Assembly (NCBI RefSeq): GCF_000344805.1
Contig: NC_020453.1
Location: 4,745,001-4,809,000, forward strand
DNA from: Bradyrhizobium oligotrophicum S58
GTDB taxonomy: Bacteria; Pseudomonadota; Alphaproteobacteria; Rhizobiales; Xanthobacteraceae
Direction of reading: 5' to 3'
Length of the DNA stretch: 64,000 bases
How positions within the stretch are numbered: position 1 is the first letter of the stretch; each line of letters begins with the position of its first letter. The notes under the pieces are model-generated. The model ran no database searches. It was not told the origin of the DNA and saw only the letters and a program-made list of their open reading frames with translations. Below, in pieces: positions 27,464 to 37,776 of this stretch. The translations under genes were made by a program, and so were the position numbers.

Positions 27464-27754
27464 CAGACGCCTGGCGTTTGCGGCGACGTGCTCGCGATAG
27501 CGATCGACGATGGACGCTGGCGACGCGCCGGCCATGAGCTTCGCGGTGGCCTCGAGCGCGGCGACGACCTTCTCGGTCACCATCAGCTCGGCCTCCTCGT
27601 TCGCGTCGGTCTCGCAACGGGCGAATTTCTCCAGCCGCAGCCGGATCACCTCGCTCGCCTCGACCACGAGCAGTGCGCTCGCAAGCCATGGGAAGCTGTC
27701 CGCAAGATGCGGTTGGCCGTCCTCAGCGGAAGATGTCTGTTCACTGACCGTCAT
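27455..27754 (-). CDS. small hypothetical helical protein
   Basis: A 99-residue soluble protein from MTVSEQTSSAEDG, predicted almost wholly helical (SFPWLASALLVVEASEVIRL, then EAELMVTEKVVAALEATAKL). It resembles small uncharacterised rhizobial proteins of about 100 residues, but I have no name for it. Fourteen upstream codons are in frame but look non-coding. The 3' end overlaps the AraC gene by nine bases in antisense. Confidence 0.65.
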   Translation of the reverse strand: MTVSEQTSSAEDGQPHLADSFPWLASALLVVEASEVIRLRLEKFARCETDANEEAELMVTEKVVAALEATAKLMAGASPASIVDRYREHVAANARRLSV

Positions 27755-27880
27755 GTCGTGCGGGCTCCTGAAACCGACACCACGAATACCCTTCAAATTC
27801 TAATGATGATGACGCAGGATCACCGTCCTTTTCGATTCCATCCGAACCACCGGTTAACCACACGACGCAGCTATCACCTC

Positions 27881-27962
27881 CGTCATTGCGAGGAGCGAAG
27901 CGACGAAGCAATCCAGGGCCGCGCGCGTCGCCCTGGATTGCTTCGCTGCGCTCGCAATGACG
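27881..27962. repeat. REP-like palindrome, family A, variant loop
   Basis: Arms begin CGTCATTGCGAGGAGCG and end CGCTCGCAATGACG, with a different inner spacer (GGCCGCGCGCGTCGCC) from the copies at 21.2 and 22.6 kb. It ends about 40 bases before the predicted start of the TauE-like permease. Confidence 0.85.
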
Positions 27963-28000
27963 GATGGAAAGATCTCGTCCGCGTCGCGGGAGATGACATT

Positions 28001-28726
28001 TTGGGCTTCCTGTTCGTGCTCGCGGTCGGCCTCGTCGCCGGCACGTTGTCCGGCATCGTCGGCACCGGCTCGTCGATCATGCTGATGCCGGTACTCGTCT
28101 ATGAGTATGGGCCGAAGGAGGCTGTGCCGATCATGGCGGTGGCCGCCGTGATGGCGAACCTGTCGCGCATCCTGGCGTGGTGGCGCGAGGTCGACTGGCG
28201 CGCTTGTGCGGCCTATTCGGTCACGGGCATTCCGGCGGCCGCGCTCGGCGCGCGCACGCTGCTGGTGCTACCGTCGCATACGGTGGACATCACCATCGGA
28301 CTGTTCCTGATCGCGATGGTGCCGCTGCGCCACGTGCTGGCGCGGTATCACCTCAAGGCCAACCTCTGGCACCTCGCGCTCGGTGGTGCGGTGATCGGAT
28401 TTCTGACCGGCATCGTGGTCTCGACCGGGCCGCTGAGCGTGCCGCTGTTCCTGTTCTATGGGCTGTCGAAGGGCGCCTTCCTCGCCACCGAGGCCGCGAG
28501 CTCGCTCGGGCTCTATGTCTCGAAATCCATCACCTTCCAGCGCTTCGGCGCGCTGACGCCGGACATCCTGCTCAAGGGCCTGATCGCCGGCGGCTCGCTG
28601 ATGGCCGGTGCGTTCGTCGCCAAGCGCTTCGTGCTGCACATGAAGCCAGACGTGTTCCGCGTGGTGATGGATGGCATCATGCTGGCCGCGGGCCTAAGTA
28701 TGTTATGGAACGCCACCCACTCCTGA
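28001..28726 (+). CDS. TauE/SafE (TSUP) family sulfite/organosulfonate exporter-like permease
   Basis: An integral membrane protein of about 241 residues with seven to eight helices. TSUP-type text is visible: GLVAGTLSGIVGTGSSIMLMP near the N-terminus, and the second-half repeat IGFLTGIVVSTGPLSVPLFL. No ATG fits the N-terminus. A TTG at 28001 with GGGAG eight bases upstream is the best start; the frame is open further upstream, but that is REP repeat DNA. Members export or import small anions such as sulfite, sulfoacetate or related compounds; the substrate here is unknown. The gene ends 19 bases before radA. Confidence 0.85.
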   Translation: MGFLFVLAVGLVAGTLSGIVGTGSSIMLMPVLVYEYGPKEAVPIMAVAAVMANLSRILAWWREVDWRACAAYSVTGIPAAALGARTLLVLPSHTVDITIGLFLIAMVPLRHVLARYHLKANLWHLALGGAVIGFLTGIVVSTGPLSVPLFLFYGLSKGAFLATEAASSLGLYVSKSITFQRFGALTPDILLKGLIAGGSLMAGAFVAKRFVLHMKPDVFRVVMDGIMLAAGLSMLWNATHS

Positions 28727-28745
28727 CCGCATCGATTCTCCTGAC

Positions 28746-30245
<1,500 letters not shown>

Positions 30246-30420
30246 GCGGACCGTGACGTTCGCGTGACTCGCCGCTATACAACGCCGCAACCGGGCCCGC
30301 GCACGGGATCGTGCCGCATCCGGACTTGCCGGGGAACCTCGCTCTCCTCCATCTGGAGGATCGCTGCTCCCCGTCGATTCGAAGCGAACCTTGGACCAGT
30401 GAAGCGGACCTGATCAGCCG

Positions 30421-31047
30421 ATGCCGATAACGATCCTCGATCTCATCCTGCTCGGTGTCATGCTGGTGTCTGGGCTGCTCGCGATGGTCCGCGGCTTCAT
30501 GCGCGAGGTGCTGTCGATCGCAGCCTGGGGCGCGGCCGCCCTGGTCACGCTTTATTCATTCTCCAAGCTGCTGCCGACCGCAAAGACCTATTTCAACAAT
30601 GATACCGTCGCGAGCGTCGTCGTCGTCGCCGGTACTTTCGTGGGCACCCTGCTAATCGTCTCGGTGATCACGGTCAAAATCTCCGACATGATCCTCGATT
30701 CGCGCATCGGCGCGCTCGACCGCACCCTCGGCTTCCTGTTCGGGCTCGGCCGGGGCCTCCTGATCGTGGTGGTCGCCTTCCTGTTCTTCAGCTGGCTGGT
30801 GCCGGACAAGCAGCGTCCGGACTGGGTCACCTCCGCCAAGTCCCGCGTCGTCCTGCAGGGAACCGGGGATTGGCTGATGTCGCTCTTGCCTGATGATCCC
30901 GAGAACACCATTTTAAAGAAATTCAAGAAGAACAAGCCGGACGACGACCAGACTGACACCGAGTCGCCCGGAGTGGGCGGCGATGGGTACAGCAAGCCTG
31001 CCCGCGACAGCTTGAAGAAGCTGATCGAGAAACCCGCGGCCAAGTGA
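30421..31047 (+). CDS. CvpA family membrane protein
   Basis: A 208-residue inner-membrane protein with four helices (TILDLILLGVMLVSGLLAMV first, the last at about residues 108-128) and a polar Asp/Lys-rich C-terminal tail. MVRGFMREVLSIAAWG is the typical CvpA block. In E. coli cvpA lies upstream of purF and is needed for colicin V production and bile-salt resistance; the molecular role is not established. Here too it is directly before purF, with a four-base overlap if the GTG start of purF is used. Confidence 0.92.
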   Translation: MPITILDLILLGVMLVSGLLAMVRGFMREVLSIAAWGAAALVTLYSFSKLLPTAKTYFNNDTVASVVVVAGTFVGTLLIVSVITVKISDMILDSRIGALDRTLGFLFGLGRGLLIVVVAFLFFSWLVPDKQRPDWVTSAKSRVVLQGTGDWLMSLLPDDPENTILKKFKKNKPDDDQTDTESPGVGGDGYSKPARDSLKKLIEKPAAK

Positions 31048-31070
31048 GCCAAGCCCAGAAGAGAGGCGCG

Positions 31071-32594
31071 ATGGACCAGCACCACGATTCTTCCGGCGAA
31101 GCCCAAACAGCGGATCTGGACTTCGGACCTCAAGCCTATCTCAGAGACGACGACCTGGACGGAGACACGCTGCGCGAAGAGTGCGGCGTGTTTGGCATTT
31201 ATGGGCACAATGATGCCTCCGCGATCACCGCGCTCGGCCTGCATGCGCTCCAGCATCGCGGCCAGGAAGCGGCCGGCATCGTCTCCTATGACGGCTCGCG
31301 CTTTCACAGCGAACGCCGCCTCGGCCTGGTCGGCGACACCTTCTCCCGCCGCGAGGTGATCGAGCGGCTGCCCGGCAACGCCGCCGTCGGCCATGTGCGC
31401 TACGCCACGACAGGCGCGACCATCCTGCGCAACGTGCAGCCGCTGTTCGCCGAATTGAATGCCGGCGGCTTCGCGGTCGGCCACAACGGCAACCTCACCA
31501 ACGGCCTCACTTTGCGCCGCGAGCTGGTGCGGGCCGGCGCCATCATGCAGTCGACCACCGACACCGAGGTCATCCTGCATCTGGTCGCGCATTCTCGCCG
31601 CAGCAACTTCATCGACCGCTTCATCGAGGCACTGCGCGCGCTCGAGGGCGCCTACTCGCTGGTCTGTCTCACCAACAAGAAGCTGATCGGCGCCCGCGAT
31701 CCCCTCGGTATCCGGCCGCTGGTCTATGGCGAGCTCGAAGGCTGCCCGATCCTGGCCTCGGAGACCTGCGCGCTCGACATGATCGGCGCGCGCTACATCC
31801 GCGACATCGAGCCCGGCGAGGTCATCGTCTTCGACGAGCAGGGCGTGCACAGCCACAAGCCGTTCCCGCCCAAGCCGGCGCGCCCCTGCGTGTTCGAATA
31901 CATCTACTTCGCCCGCCCCGACTCCGTCGTCGGCGGCCGCTCGGTCTACGAGGTGCGCAAGGCGTTTGGCGCGCAGCTCGCGCGCGAGAGCCATCCCGAT
32001 GTCGATGTCGTCGTGCCGGTGCCCGACTCCGGCGTGCCGGCCGCGATCGGCTACAGCCAGCATTCCGGCGTGCCGTTCGAGCTCGGCATCATCCGCAACC
32101 ACTATGTCGGCCGCACCTTCATCCAGCCGACCCAGGCGATCCGCGAATCCGGCGTGCGCATGAAGCACTCGGCCAATCGCGCCGCGATCGAAGGCAAGCG
32201 CATCATCCTGATCGACGATTCGCTGGTGCGCGGCACCACCTCGCGCAAGATCGTGCGCATGATGCGCGACGCCGGCGCCACCGAGGTGCACTTCCGCCTG
32301 GCTTCGCCGCCGATCCTCTACCCCGACTACTACGGCATCGACCTGCCGGATCGCGGCGGCCTGCTGGCGGCGACGCATTCGCTCGAGGAGATGCGCGAGC
32401 TGATCGGCGCGGATTCGCTGGCGTTCCTGTCGATCGACGGCATGTACCGCGCGATGGGCGAGCCGGCCCGCGACCCCGCCGCGCCGAAATATGCCGACCA
32501 CTGCTTCACCGGCAGCTATCCCACCCACCTCACCGACCAGTCGCTGGTCGAGCCAACCCAGCACCAGCTCTCGCTGCTGGCCGAGGCGAGCTGA
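31071..32594 (+). CDS. purF: amidophosphoribosyltransferase
   Basis: PurF catalyses the first step of purine synthesis: PRPP plus glutamine gives phosphoribosylamine. The ATG at 31071 has GAGAGG upstream; a GTG at 31044 overlapping cvpA would add nine residues. The nucleophile Cys is in EECGVFGIYGHNDAS, so about 35 N-terminal residues must be removed, as in the Bacillus-type enzyme with propeptide. HALQHRGQEAAGI, GHNGNLTNG and the PRPP-binding IILIDDSLVRGTTSRK (about residue 380) are intact. Cytoplasmic, about 507 residues. It is followed by REP elements, so it is likely the last gene of its transcript. Confidence 0.96.
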   Translation: MDQHHDSSGEAQTADLDFGPQAYLRDDDLDGDTLREECGVFGIYGHNDASAITALGLHALQHRGQEAAGIVSYDGSRFHSERRLGLVGDTFSRREVIERLPGNAAVGHVRYATTGATILRNVQPLFAELNAGGFAVGHNGNLTNGLTLRRELVRAGAIMQSTTDTEVILHLVAHSRRSNFIDRFIEALRALEGAYSLVCLTNKKLIGARDPLGIRPLVYGELEGCPILASETCALDMIGARYIRDIEPGEVIVFDEQGVHSHKPFPPKPARPCVFEYIYFARPDSVVGGRSVYEVRKAFGAQLARESHPDVDVVVPVPDSGVPAAIGYSQHSGVPFELGIIRNHYVGRTFIQPTQAIRESGVRMKHSANRAAIEGKRIILIDDSLVRGTTSRKIVRMMRDAGATEVHFRLASPPILYPDYYGIDLPDRGGLLAATHSLEEMRELIGADSLAFLSIDGMYRAMGEPARDPAAPKYADHCFTGSYPTHLTDQSLVEPTQHQLSLLAEAS

Positions 32595-32613
32595 GGCGGA
32601 ATCCGAGACAGGC

Positions 32614-32677
32614 CGTAGCCCGGATGAGCGACAGCGTGCGCCCGCAAGGGCGCAGGCGTCCGCTCATCCGGGCTACG
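32614..32677. repeat. REP-like palindrome, family B, short form
   Basis: CGTAGCCCGGATGAGCG and CGCTCATCCGGGCTACG arms, 17 bp each, around a 30-base centre that itself pairs (GCGCCCGCAAGGGCGC). It lies 20 bases after purF and could act as a transcript-end hairpin. Confidence 0.85.
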
Positions 32678-32773
32678 ATCCTGTTCATGATAGCCCTGCA
32701 TGGGCCTCCGGGCCCCTCCTGGGGCATGCAGGACTAGCCACGACCATCCAACTCCATCATAACGGCCGCGAAT

Positions 32774-32845
32774 TATGGGTCCCGCCGCCGGGCGCGCACC
32801 GGACAACGCTTCGCGTTGCCGGGAAAGCGCAAGGCCGGGACGACG
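32774..32845. repeat. family C repeat half (GGTCCCG...GGGACGACG)
   Basis: ATGGGTCCCGCC at one end and GGCCGGGACGACG at the other match the right half of the larger element at 35972-36119. A hairpin made of CAACGC and GCGTTG lies in the centre. It occupies the gap between purF and the SDR gene. Confidence 0.65.
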
Positions 32846-32863
32846 TCTGAGAGATTTGCGGCC

Positions 32864-33607
32864 ATGACCCTTCCCCTCGCCTCCCGTATCGCCCTGATCA
32901 CCGGCGCCTCGCGCGGCATCGGCTATGCGACCGCGCGCGCGCTCGCCCGTGCCGGTGCCCATGTCGTTGCCGTCGCCCGCACCCAAGGCGGGCTCGAGGA
33001 GCTCGACGACGAGATCCGAAAAGAGACCGGCAGCGGCGCGACCCTGGTGCCACTCAGCATGACCGACACCGACGGCATTGCCCGGCTCGGCGCCGCGCTG
33101 CACGAGCGCCATGGCAAGCTCGACATCCTCGTCGGCAACGCCGCCGTGCCCGGCCCGTCCTCGCCGCTCGGCCATATCGACCTGAAGCCCTGGAACGACG
33201 CGGTCGCGGTCAACCTCACCGCCAACTTCCAGCTGATCCGCTGCATGGAGCCGCTGCTGAAGGTCTCCGACGCCGGCCGCGCGCTGTTCCTGACCTCGGG
33301 CGCCGCCACCAAGGCCCCGGCCTATCTCGGCCCCTATGCCGCGACCAAGGCGGCAATGGAGACCCTGGCCCGCGTCTGGGCACACGAGACCGAGCGCACG
33401 CCGCTGCGCGTGAATCTGTTCAGCCCCGGCCCGATCCGCACCCGCATGCGCGCCACGGTGTTTCCGGGCGAAGACCCTGACACGCTCGACACCCCCGAGC
33501 AGGTCGCCGAATTCATCGTGCCGATGTGCGCGCCCGCCTGGACCGAAACCGGCAAGCTCTACGACTACAAGACCCGCACCCTGAAGAGTTTTCAGCCGCC
33601 GGCCTGA
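32864..33607 (+). CDS. short-chain dehydrogenase/reductase
   Basis: A 247-residue SDR oxidoreductase. The cofactor loop TGASRGIGYATARAL lies at residues 13-27, with GNAAVPGP near residue 90 (NAAVP replacing the usual NNAG). Catalytic residues are Ser in FLTSGAAT, and Tyr and Lys in YAATKAAMETLARV. NLFSPGPIRTRM follows the active site. The ATG at 32864 gives the normal SDR N-terminus MTLPLASRIALITG; the frame upstream is repeat DNA. Substrate unknown. It converges on a large exported gene with eight bases between stops. Confidence 0.92.
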   Translation: MTLPLASRIALITGASRGIGYATARALARAGAHVVAVARTQGGLEELDDEIRKETGSGATLVPLSMTDTDGIARLGAALHERHGKLDILVGNAAVPGPSSPLGHIDLKPWNDAVAVNLTANFQLIRCMEPLLKVSDAGRALFLTSGAATKAPAYLGPYAATKAAMETLARVWAHETERTPLRVNLFSPGPIRTRMRATVFPGEDPDTLDTPEQVAEFIVPMCAPAWTETGKLYDYKTRTLKSFQPPA

Positions 33608-33615
33608 GCCGGTCG

Positions 33616-35307
33616 CTACTTCGCGCTGTCCGCGATCGCCAAGCCAATGGCTGCAAGCTCGTCGATCTGGCGCTCGACCTCGGTCTGGCGATCGGCAAGC
33701 TGGACGGCGACGACAGGCGAGATCGGCGTCATCTTCTCGACCAGAAGATCGATGGCGCCGGGGTCATTGACGCCGAGCCGGTCCACGATCCCGAGCATGG
33801 CGCGTGGATCGCCATTCCCGTCGATGCGCCACGTCAGCTCGGCGGCAAGGCTGACGTCGTTTGCGTCCAGCGGCGTCTGACGCTCCCTGACCAGCTTCAT
33901 CACCTCGTCAAGCTCGCGACGGGCTTCTTTCTCGTTGTCGACCTGAAACCAGGCATTGGCCGCCTGCAGCAGGAGACTGACGTCCTGCGCCGCGCGCGCC
34001 TGCTGCAGCAGCGCCTCGATCGCCGGAGCGGCCACCGGTCCATGGCCGTCGTCGATGGCGCGACGGACCACATAGGATGTCGCGCTGCGGATCTCTGCCT
34101 CGCTGCCTATCTTGGCTGCGACGTCGAGCGCGCCCTCGATGTCACCCCGGCCGGCGCGAGCGAGCGCCAGATTGTTCAGGGCCGCCTGATGCGCCCACTG
34201 CTGCTTGGGATCGCCGACGGGCGACGCGAGCGCCGATAACAGCGCCTCCCGATCGAACCTTGTCGCAATATCATTGCGGCCGAGGCGGACGTATTCCTCG
34301 GCAGCGATGCTCTGCAGTCGGCTGCGATCCGAAGCGCTGCTGGTCATGTGAGTTGCCTCGTCCACCTCCTTATCGCGCGCGAGTCCGGCCAGCACCGGAA
34401 TGAGCGGCATGAGAATATTGTTTCGTTTGGTCTCGTCCCTTCCGTTCAGCCATTGCCGCCAAGGCTCAACCAGCCTGGCCGCCAGCTTCGCCGTTCCCGC
34501 GGTCCGCAGCACACGCGCCAGCCGAATCACCGGCTCGGAGCGGTCCGCATCGTTTCCAGCGAGACGCGTCGCGGCCCGTTCCGCGGCACGCGCCAGATCG
34601 GCCTGATCCCCGCGGCTGCTCGCATCCTCGATCAGTTGCTGCCATGCATAGGCTTCGTTGGCGCGCTCGGCCTCTCGCCATGCGAGATCGCGCAGGCTCA
34701 CGGCCACTGGGTATTTATTCGCGATGTCCAACAGCTCGCTGACGGATGATACGCCGGGGCGGCTCAGCAGACGCGCCGCGCGATCGATCTGGCCCAGCCG
34801 GGCTCGGAGACGACCGGCCTCTTGAATCAGATTCGCATAGTCGTCACGGGTTTCGGGTTGCGCGGAGGCCAGCGCGCGTTCAACCTCGTCGACGATCTTG
34901 GTTGCGCGTGCCGTCTGGCCTTTGTCCAGAAGTTGCGTGGCTACAGCAAGCAGGCCGCCCAGACGTTCCACCGCTTCCGTTCGCTCGTTTGCGACTTGGA
35001 TCGCCCGATCGAAGCGGCCTGCCCGTGCGATCCAGTCGATATCCTCCCAGGGAGGCGGGTCGGCCGGATCGGAATGCACATAGTCGAGCGCGAGCTTGAC
35101 ATCGCTCAATGCCAGTTCCTGCTCGGCAAAAGCGACATGCCGGCGAAAATAGCTGTCGTCGGGCAGCGTTTTCGCGAACTTGAAGATCGCCGAGGCCAGA
35201 CATTTGGGTGTCGGTGCCGCGCCACAATCGATGGGCTGGCTCATGGCCGCTACTGACATGCTCGAGCACAACGCCATGGCCGCAAGGCCGCACAACCACC
35301 GGAGCAT
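33616..35307 (-). CDS. large exported helical-repeat protein, function unknown
   Basis: A 563-residue protein with a signal peptide (MLRWLCGLAAMALCSSMSVA). The rest is almost entirely helical, with Ala/Arg/Leu-rich pairs resembling degenerate TPR-type repeats (for example ARAAERAATRLAG, ATRFDREALLSALASP, ALNNLALARAGRGDIEGALD). Two cysteines lie just after the signal sequence (IDCGAAPTPKCLAS). AGGAGG eight bases before the ATG at 35307 fixes the start; a GTG three codons earlier overlaps that site. Likely a periplasmic scaffold or interaction protein. I know similar-looking uncharacterised proteins in Bradyrhizobium but no function. Confidence 0.75.
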   Translation of the reverse strand: MLRWLCGLAAMALCSSMSVAAMSQPIDCGAAPTPKCLASAIFKFAKTLPDDSYFRRHVAFAEQELALSDVKLALDYVHSDPADPPPWEDIDWIARAGRFDRAIQVANERTEAVERLGGLLAVATQLLDKGQTARATKIVDEVERALASAQPETRDDYANLIQEAGRLRARLGQIDRAARLLSRPGVSSVSELLDIANKYPVAVSLRDLAWREAERANEAYAWQQLIEDASSRGDQADLARAAERAATRLAGNDADRSEPVIRLARVLRTAGTAKLAARLVEPWRQWLNGRDETKRNNILMPLIPVLAGLARDKEVDEATHMTSSASDRSRLQSIAAEEYVRLGRNDIATRFDREALLSALASPVGDPKQQWAHQAALNNLALARAGRGDIEGALDVAAKIGSEAEIRSATSYVVRRAIDDGHGPVAAPAIEALLQQARAAQDVSLLLQAANAWFQVDNEKEARRELDEVMKLVRERQTPLDANDVSLAAELTWRIDGNGDPRAMLGIVDRLGVNDPGAIDLLVEKMTPISPVVAVQLADRQTEVERQIDELAAIGLAIADSAK

Positions 35308-35448
35308 GCCACTCACCTCCTCTGCAACGTGCGGAATTCATACCGCAGCGGCACGGGCCGGACAACGCGCGACCGAATGGGGGCGATCCGCATCCGCCAA
35401 CAGGGTTCGCGGATCGCACGTACAATCATCGCAGCGAGATCATGAGGT

Positions 35449-35841
35449 TCAGCGCCGTGTCGTCATGTTGCTGCCCGCGGCGACCTCGACGAGATTGATA
35501 GCGCGCTCGGGACAGGCGACGACGCAGAGGCCGCAGGCGAGGCAGCGATCGCTGTTCGGCGTGTAGGCCGTCTTCATGCCGTGGAAGCGGACGCGCATCC
35601 TGCCGAGGAATGACATGGCGCGGAAGTCGGGCTCGCTGATCGGCGCGACATCGAACACATCGTAGGGGCAGACCTCGACGCAGTCGCCTTTGGCCTCGCA
35701 TTTGTTGCGGTCGACGACCGGCACGAAGGTGCCGGGCTCGGCCTTGCAGCCGAGCCCGGGCCGCTTCGGATGTTGCGCGGCCTTGCGGACCTTGTCGGGA
35801 TTGGTGCGCTTGGAGAGTGTCGGCTTGGTCAGGTCGGTCAC
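35449..35841 (-). CDS. ferredoxin family protein with two 4Fe-4S motifs
   Basis: A 130-residue bacterial-type ferredoxin. The first cluster motif is unusual, CEAKGDCVEVCP (C-x5-C-x3-C-P); the second, CLACGLCVVACP (C-x2-C-x2-C-x3-C-P), is classic. The basic N-terminal extension TLSKRTNPDKVRKAAQHP and the GLGCKAEPG segment precede the clusters. The GTG at 35841 has AGGAGCC at good distance and is preferred over longer starts. Cytoplasmic low-potential electron carrier; no partner oxidoreductase is adjacent, so the pathway is not clear. Confidence 0.9.
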   Translation of the reverse strand: MTDLTKPTLSKRTNPDKVRKAAQHPKRPGLGCKAEPGTFVPVVDRNKCEAKGDCVEVCPYDVFDVAPISEPDFRAMSFLGRMRVRFHGMKTAYTPNSDRCLACGLCVVACPERAINLVEVAAGSNMTTRR

Positions 35842-35971
35842 GTTGTTGGCTCCTGGTCCATGCGCGTCAGGCTGCGGCCGTGGGGACGGGCGCATTGCCG
35901 GCGGGATCGCGCAGCGACGGGCTTCGGCTTGATCATCCGCTGATCATGCCCGGCAACTTGCAACACCCACC

Positions 35972-36119
35972 GCCGTCGTCCCGGCGAACGCCGGGATCCA
36001 TAACCACCGGCGGTCGTGTTTGCGAATGAAGGCAACACAGACTGTCTGTCCCAATAGACATCACGCGGTATGGGTCCCGGCGCCAAGCGCGCAATCGCGC
36101 GCTAGGCCGGGACGACGGC
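35972..36119. repeat. family C palindromic repeat (GCCGTCGTCCCGGC type)
   Basis: A 148-bp element starts GCCGTCGTCCCGGCGAACG and ends GCCGGGACGACGGC. The outer arms pair, and two inner hairpins are present, one with GCGCGCAATCGCGCGC. Text such as GGGATCCATAACCACCG and CGCGGTATGGGTCCCGG is what I recall from a repeat found in very many copies in Bradyrhizobium genomes. It fills the gap between the ferredoxin and the lipoprotein operon end. Confidence 0.8.
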
Positions 36120-36184
36120 GGAGAATGTGGTCGGCACTGTGACTCTCACGCGCGACGCTCCGGTGATTGCCGCTGCATCGCCAT

Positions 36185-36538
36185 CTATTTCGGAGCAGGA
36201 CTCGCCGCCGCAGGCTTTGCGGCAGCAGGCTTTGCGGCAGCAGGCTTCGCAGGAGCGGGCTTCGCGGCAGCCGGCACCTGGCGGTCGCGCACGGTCATCA
36301 GCTCATTGCGGAGCTTCTCCTGCTGATCCACCGACAGCACCGGGCGCTGGTCGTCATGCGGCACGTCGTTCACGGGCAGATAGTTGTACGTGTTGCCGAA
36401 CTGCGTCGTATCGGACGGCGGCGTGGTGCCCGATGTCGCGCAGCCGCCGAGCAGCAACGGCATCAGCAGCGCAGTCGCGAGCCACGCGCGCGTGCACACG
36501 ATCCGGAGCCTTCCGGCACTGCTGCGGCAACGGGTCAT
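36185..36538 (-). CDS. small lipoprotein with AAKPA repeats
   Basis: A 117-residue lipoprotein: a basic N-terminus, hydrophobic LATALLMPLLLGGC with a good lipobox (Cys about residue 33), and a short middle domain with FGNTYNYLPVNDVPHDDQRP. It ends in Ala/Lys/Pro repeats (AAKPA, four to five copies) encoded by a 15-base tandem DNA repeat at 36211-36270. The Pro/Lys-rich tail could span the cell-wall zone. Its ATG overlaps the stop of the patatin-like gene by four bases, so it is the last gene of a coupled three-lipoprotein operon. Function unknown. Confidence 0.75.
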   Translation of the reverse strand: MTRCRSSAGRLRIVCTRAWLATALLMPLLLGGCATSGTTPPSDTTQFGNTYNYLPVNDVPHDDQRPVLSVDQQEKLRNELMTVRDRQVPAAAKPAPAKPAAAKPAAAKPAAASPAPK

Positions 36539-37776
36539 CGCGCGGCCGCCGCCATGGTGCGCGCAGGCAGCTGCGCCGTGATGCCGGGCTCGTTGGACTG
36601 CAGGCCCGGCAGGCTCTTCACCCAGGGATAGCCGCGGCGCCCCATCTCCTGGCCGCGGTCGAACAAGGCGGTCATGTAGCTGCGGTCGAACGGGCCGTCG
36701 GCCTTGACCTGGAAATCCGCCGGCACGCTGGCGAGGTTGAAATCGATGCTGTTGAACTTCGCCACCGAGTAGATGCGATAGATGTCGCCGATGCCCTGGT
36801 TCTTGATCAGGGTCGAGAGCGAGCGCTGCGTCACCGAGAGCACGTCGGCGCCGACGCTGTCCCATTGCGGATCGATGCGGGCGTTGCGGATGACATAGAG
36901 ATGCGCGCCGCTCACGCTCCGCCGCGGACCACGGCCGGCCACGAGCCGCAGCACCGACGGGCCAATGAAGACCTGCCGGGTCACGCCGCCATCGACATGC
37001 AGCTCGTCATAGTCCCTGTCGCCGATCCGCACCTTGATGCGCACCGGCGCGAAGGCGCCGGGCACGGTCGCTGACGCCAGCAGCACCTGGCGGAACAGGT
37101 CGATCGCCTCCGGCGTGTCGGCCGCTGCGATCCGCCCCATGTCCCACAGCACCGGGCGTTGCGCATCGAGATTGGTGGTGCCGATCAGCAGCACCCTGCC
37201 CTTGCTGCTCTCGCGCGCGACGTCGCGGAGAAAATCGCGGTCGACATATTTCTCGATCAGCCGCGACAGCGGCGTGTTGTCGGCGAGCGCCTTGCCCTGC
37301 AGCAGGCCGGGAATGTTGACCGTGAAGATGTCCTTGCGCTCATAGGCCGTGAACACCTCGCGCAGCTTGTCATCGTGCTCACGGCCGAGGAACACGAACG
37401 GCGCGATCAGCGCGCCGGAGCTCACGCCGGTCACCATGTCGAACGCCGGCCGGTTGCCAGCCTCGCTCCAGCCGACCAGCAGCCCGGCGCCGAACGCGCC
37501 GTTCTCAGCACCGCCTGATATCGCCAGGAAGTTCAGCGGACGCGAGGCGGGAATTTCGGCCGATGCACGCTGCATCGAGGCCTCGGCAAAGCGCGGCGCT
37601 GGCTCATCGCCCCAATAGCGAACGTCGCGGAAGCCGACCGGGCTGGCGCTGACAGCCGCCATCTCGGGCGGTGCATTGCGCGGCATGATCGCCGCGCAGG
37701 CCGCGAGCTGCAGCGACGCGGCCAGCACGAGCAGGATGCGCAGTGTGACGGCGCGGATGGAGGTGGCGGGCTTCAT
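36535..37776 (-). CDS. patatin-like phospholipase, predicted lipoprotein
   Basis: A 413-residue patatin-like acyl hydrolase with a lipoprotein signal (LLVLAASLQLAAC, Cys about residue 27), so it is probably attached to a membrane facing the periplasm. Catalytic parts are intact: the oxyanion block SGGAENGAFGAG (about residues 89-100), the nucleophile in GVSSGAL (about 117-123), and the Asp of the dyad in VDGGVTRQ (about 261). Expected to cleave acyl esters of phospholipids or other lipids. It overlaps both neighbours by ATGA, upstream with the DUF3313 lipoprotein and downstream with the small lipoprotein, giving strict co-translation. Confidence 0.88.
   Translation of the reverse strand: MKPATSIRAVTLRILLVLAASLQLAACAAIMPRNAPPEMAAVSASPVGFRDVRYWGDEPAPRFAEASMQRASAEIPASRPLNFLAISGGAENGAFGAGLLVGWSEAGNRPAFDMVTGVSSGALIAPFVFLGREHDDKLREVFTAYERKDIFTVNIPGLLQGKALADNTPLSRLIEKYVDRDFLRDVARESSKGRVLLIGTTNLDAQRPVLWDMGRIAAADTPEAIDLFRQVLLASATVPGAFAPVRIKVRIGDRDYDELHVDGGVTRQVFIGPSVLRLVAGRGPRRSVSGAHLYVIRNARIDPQWDSVGADVLSVTQRSLSTLIKNQGIGDIYRIYSVAKFNSIDFNLASVPADFQVKADGPFDRSYMTALFDRGQEMGRRGYPWVKSLPGLQSNEPGITAQLPARTMAAAAR

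Noticed and set aside
30588..32564. 658-codon minus-strand frame over cvpA and purF
   Set aside because: Antisense shadow; no motif and no ribosome binding site.
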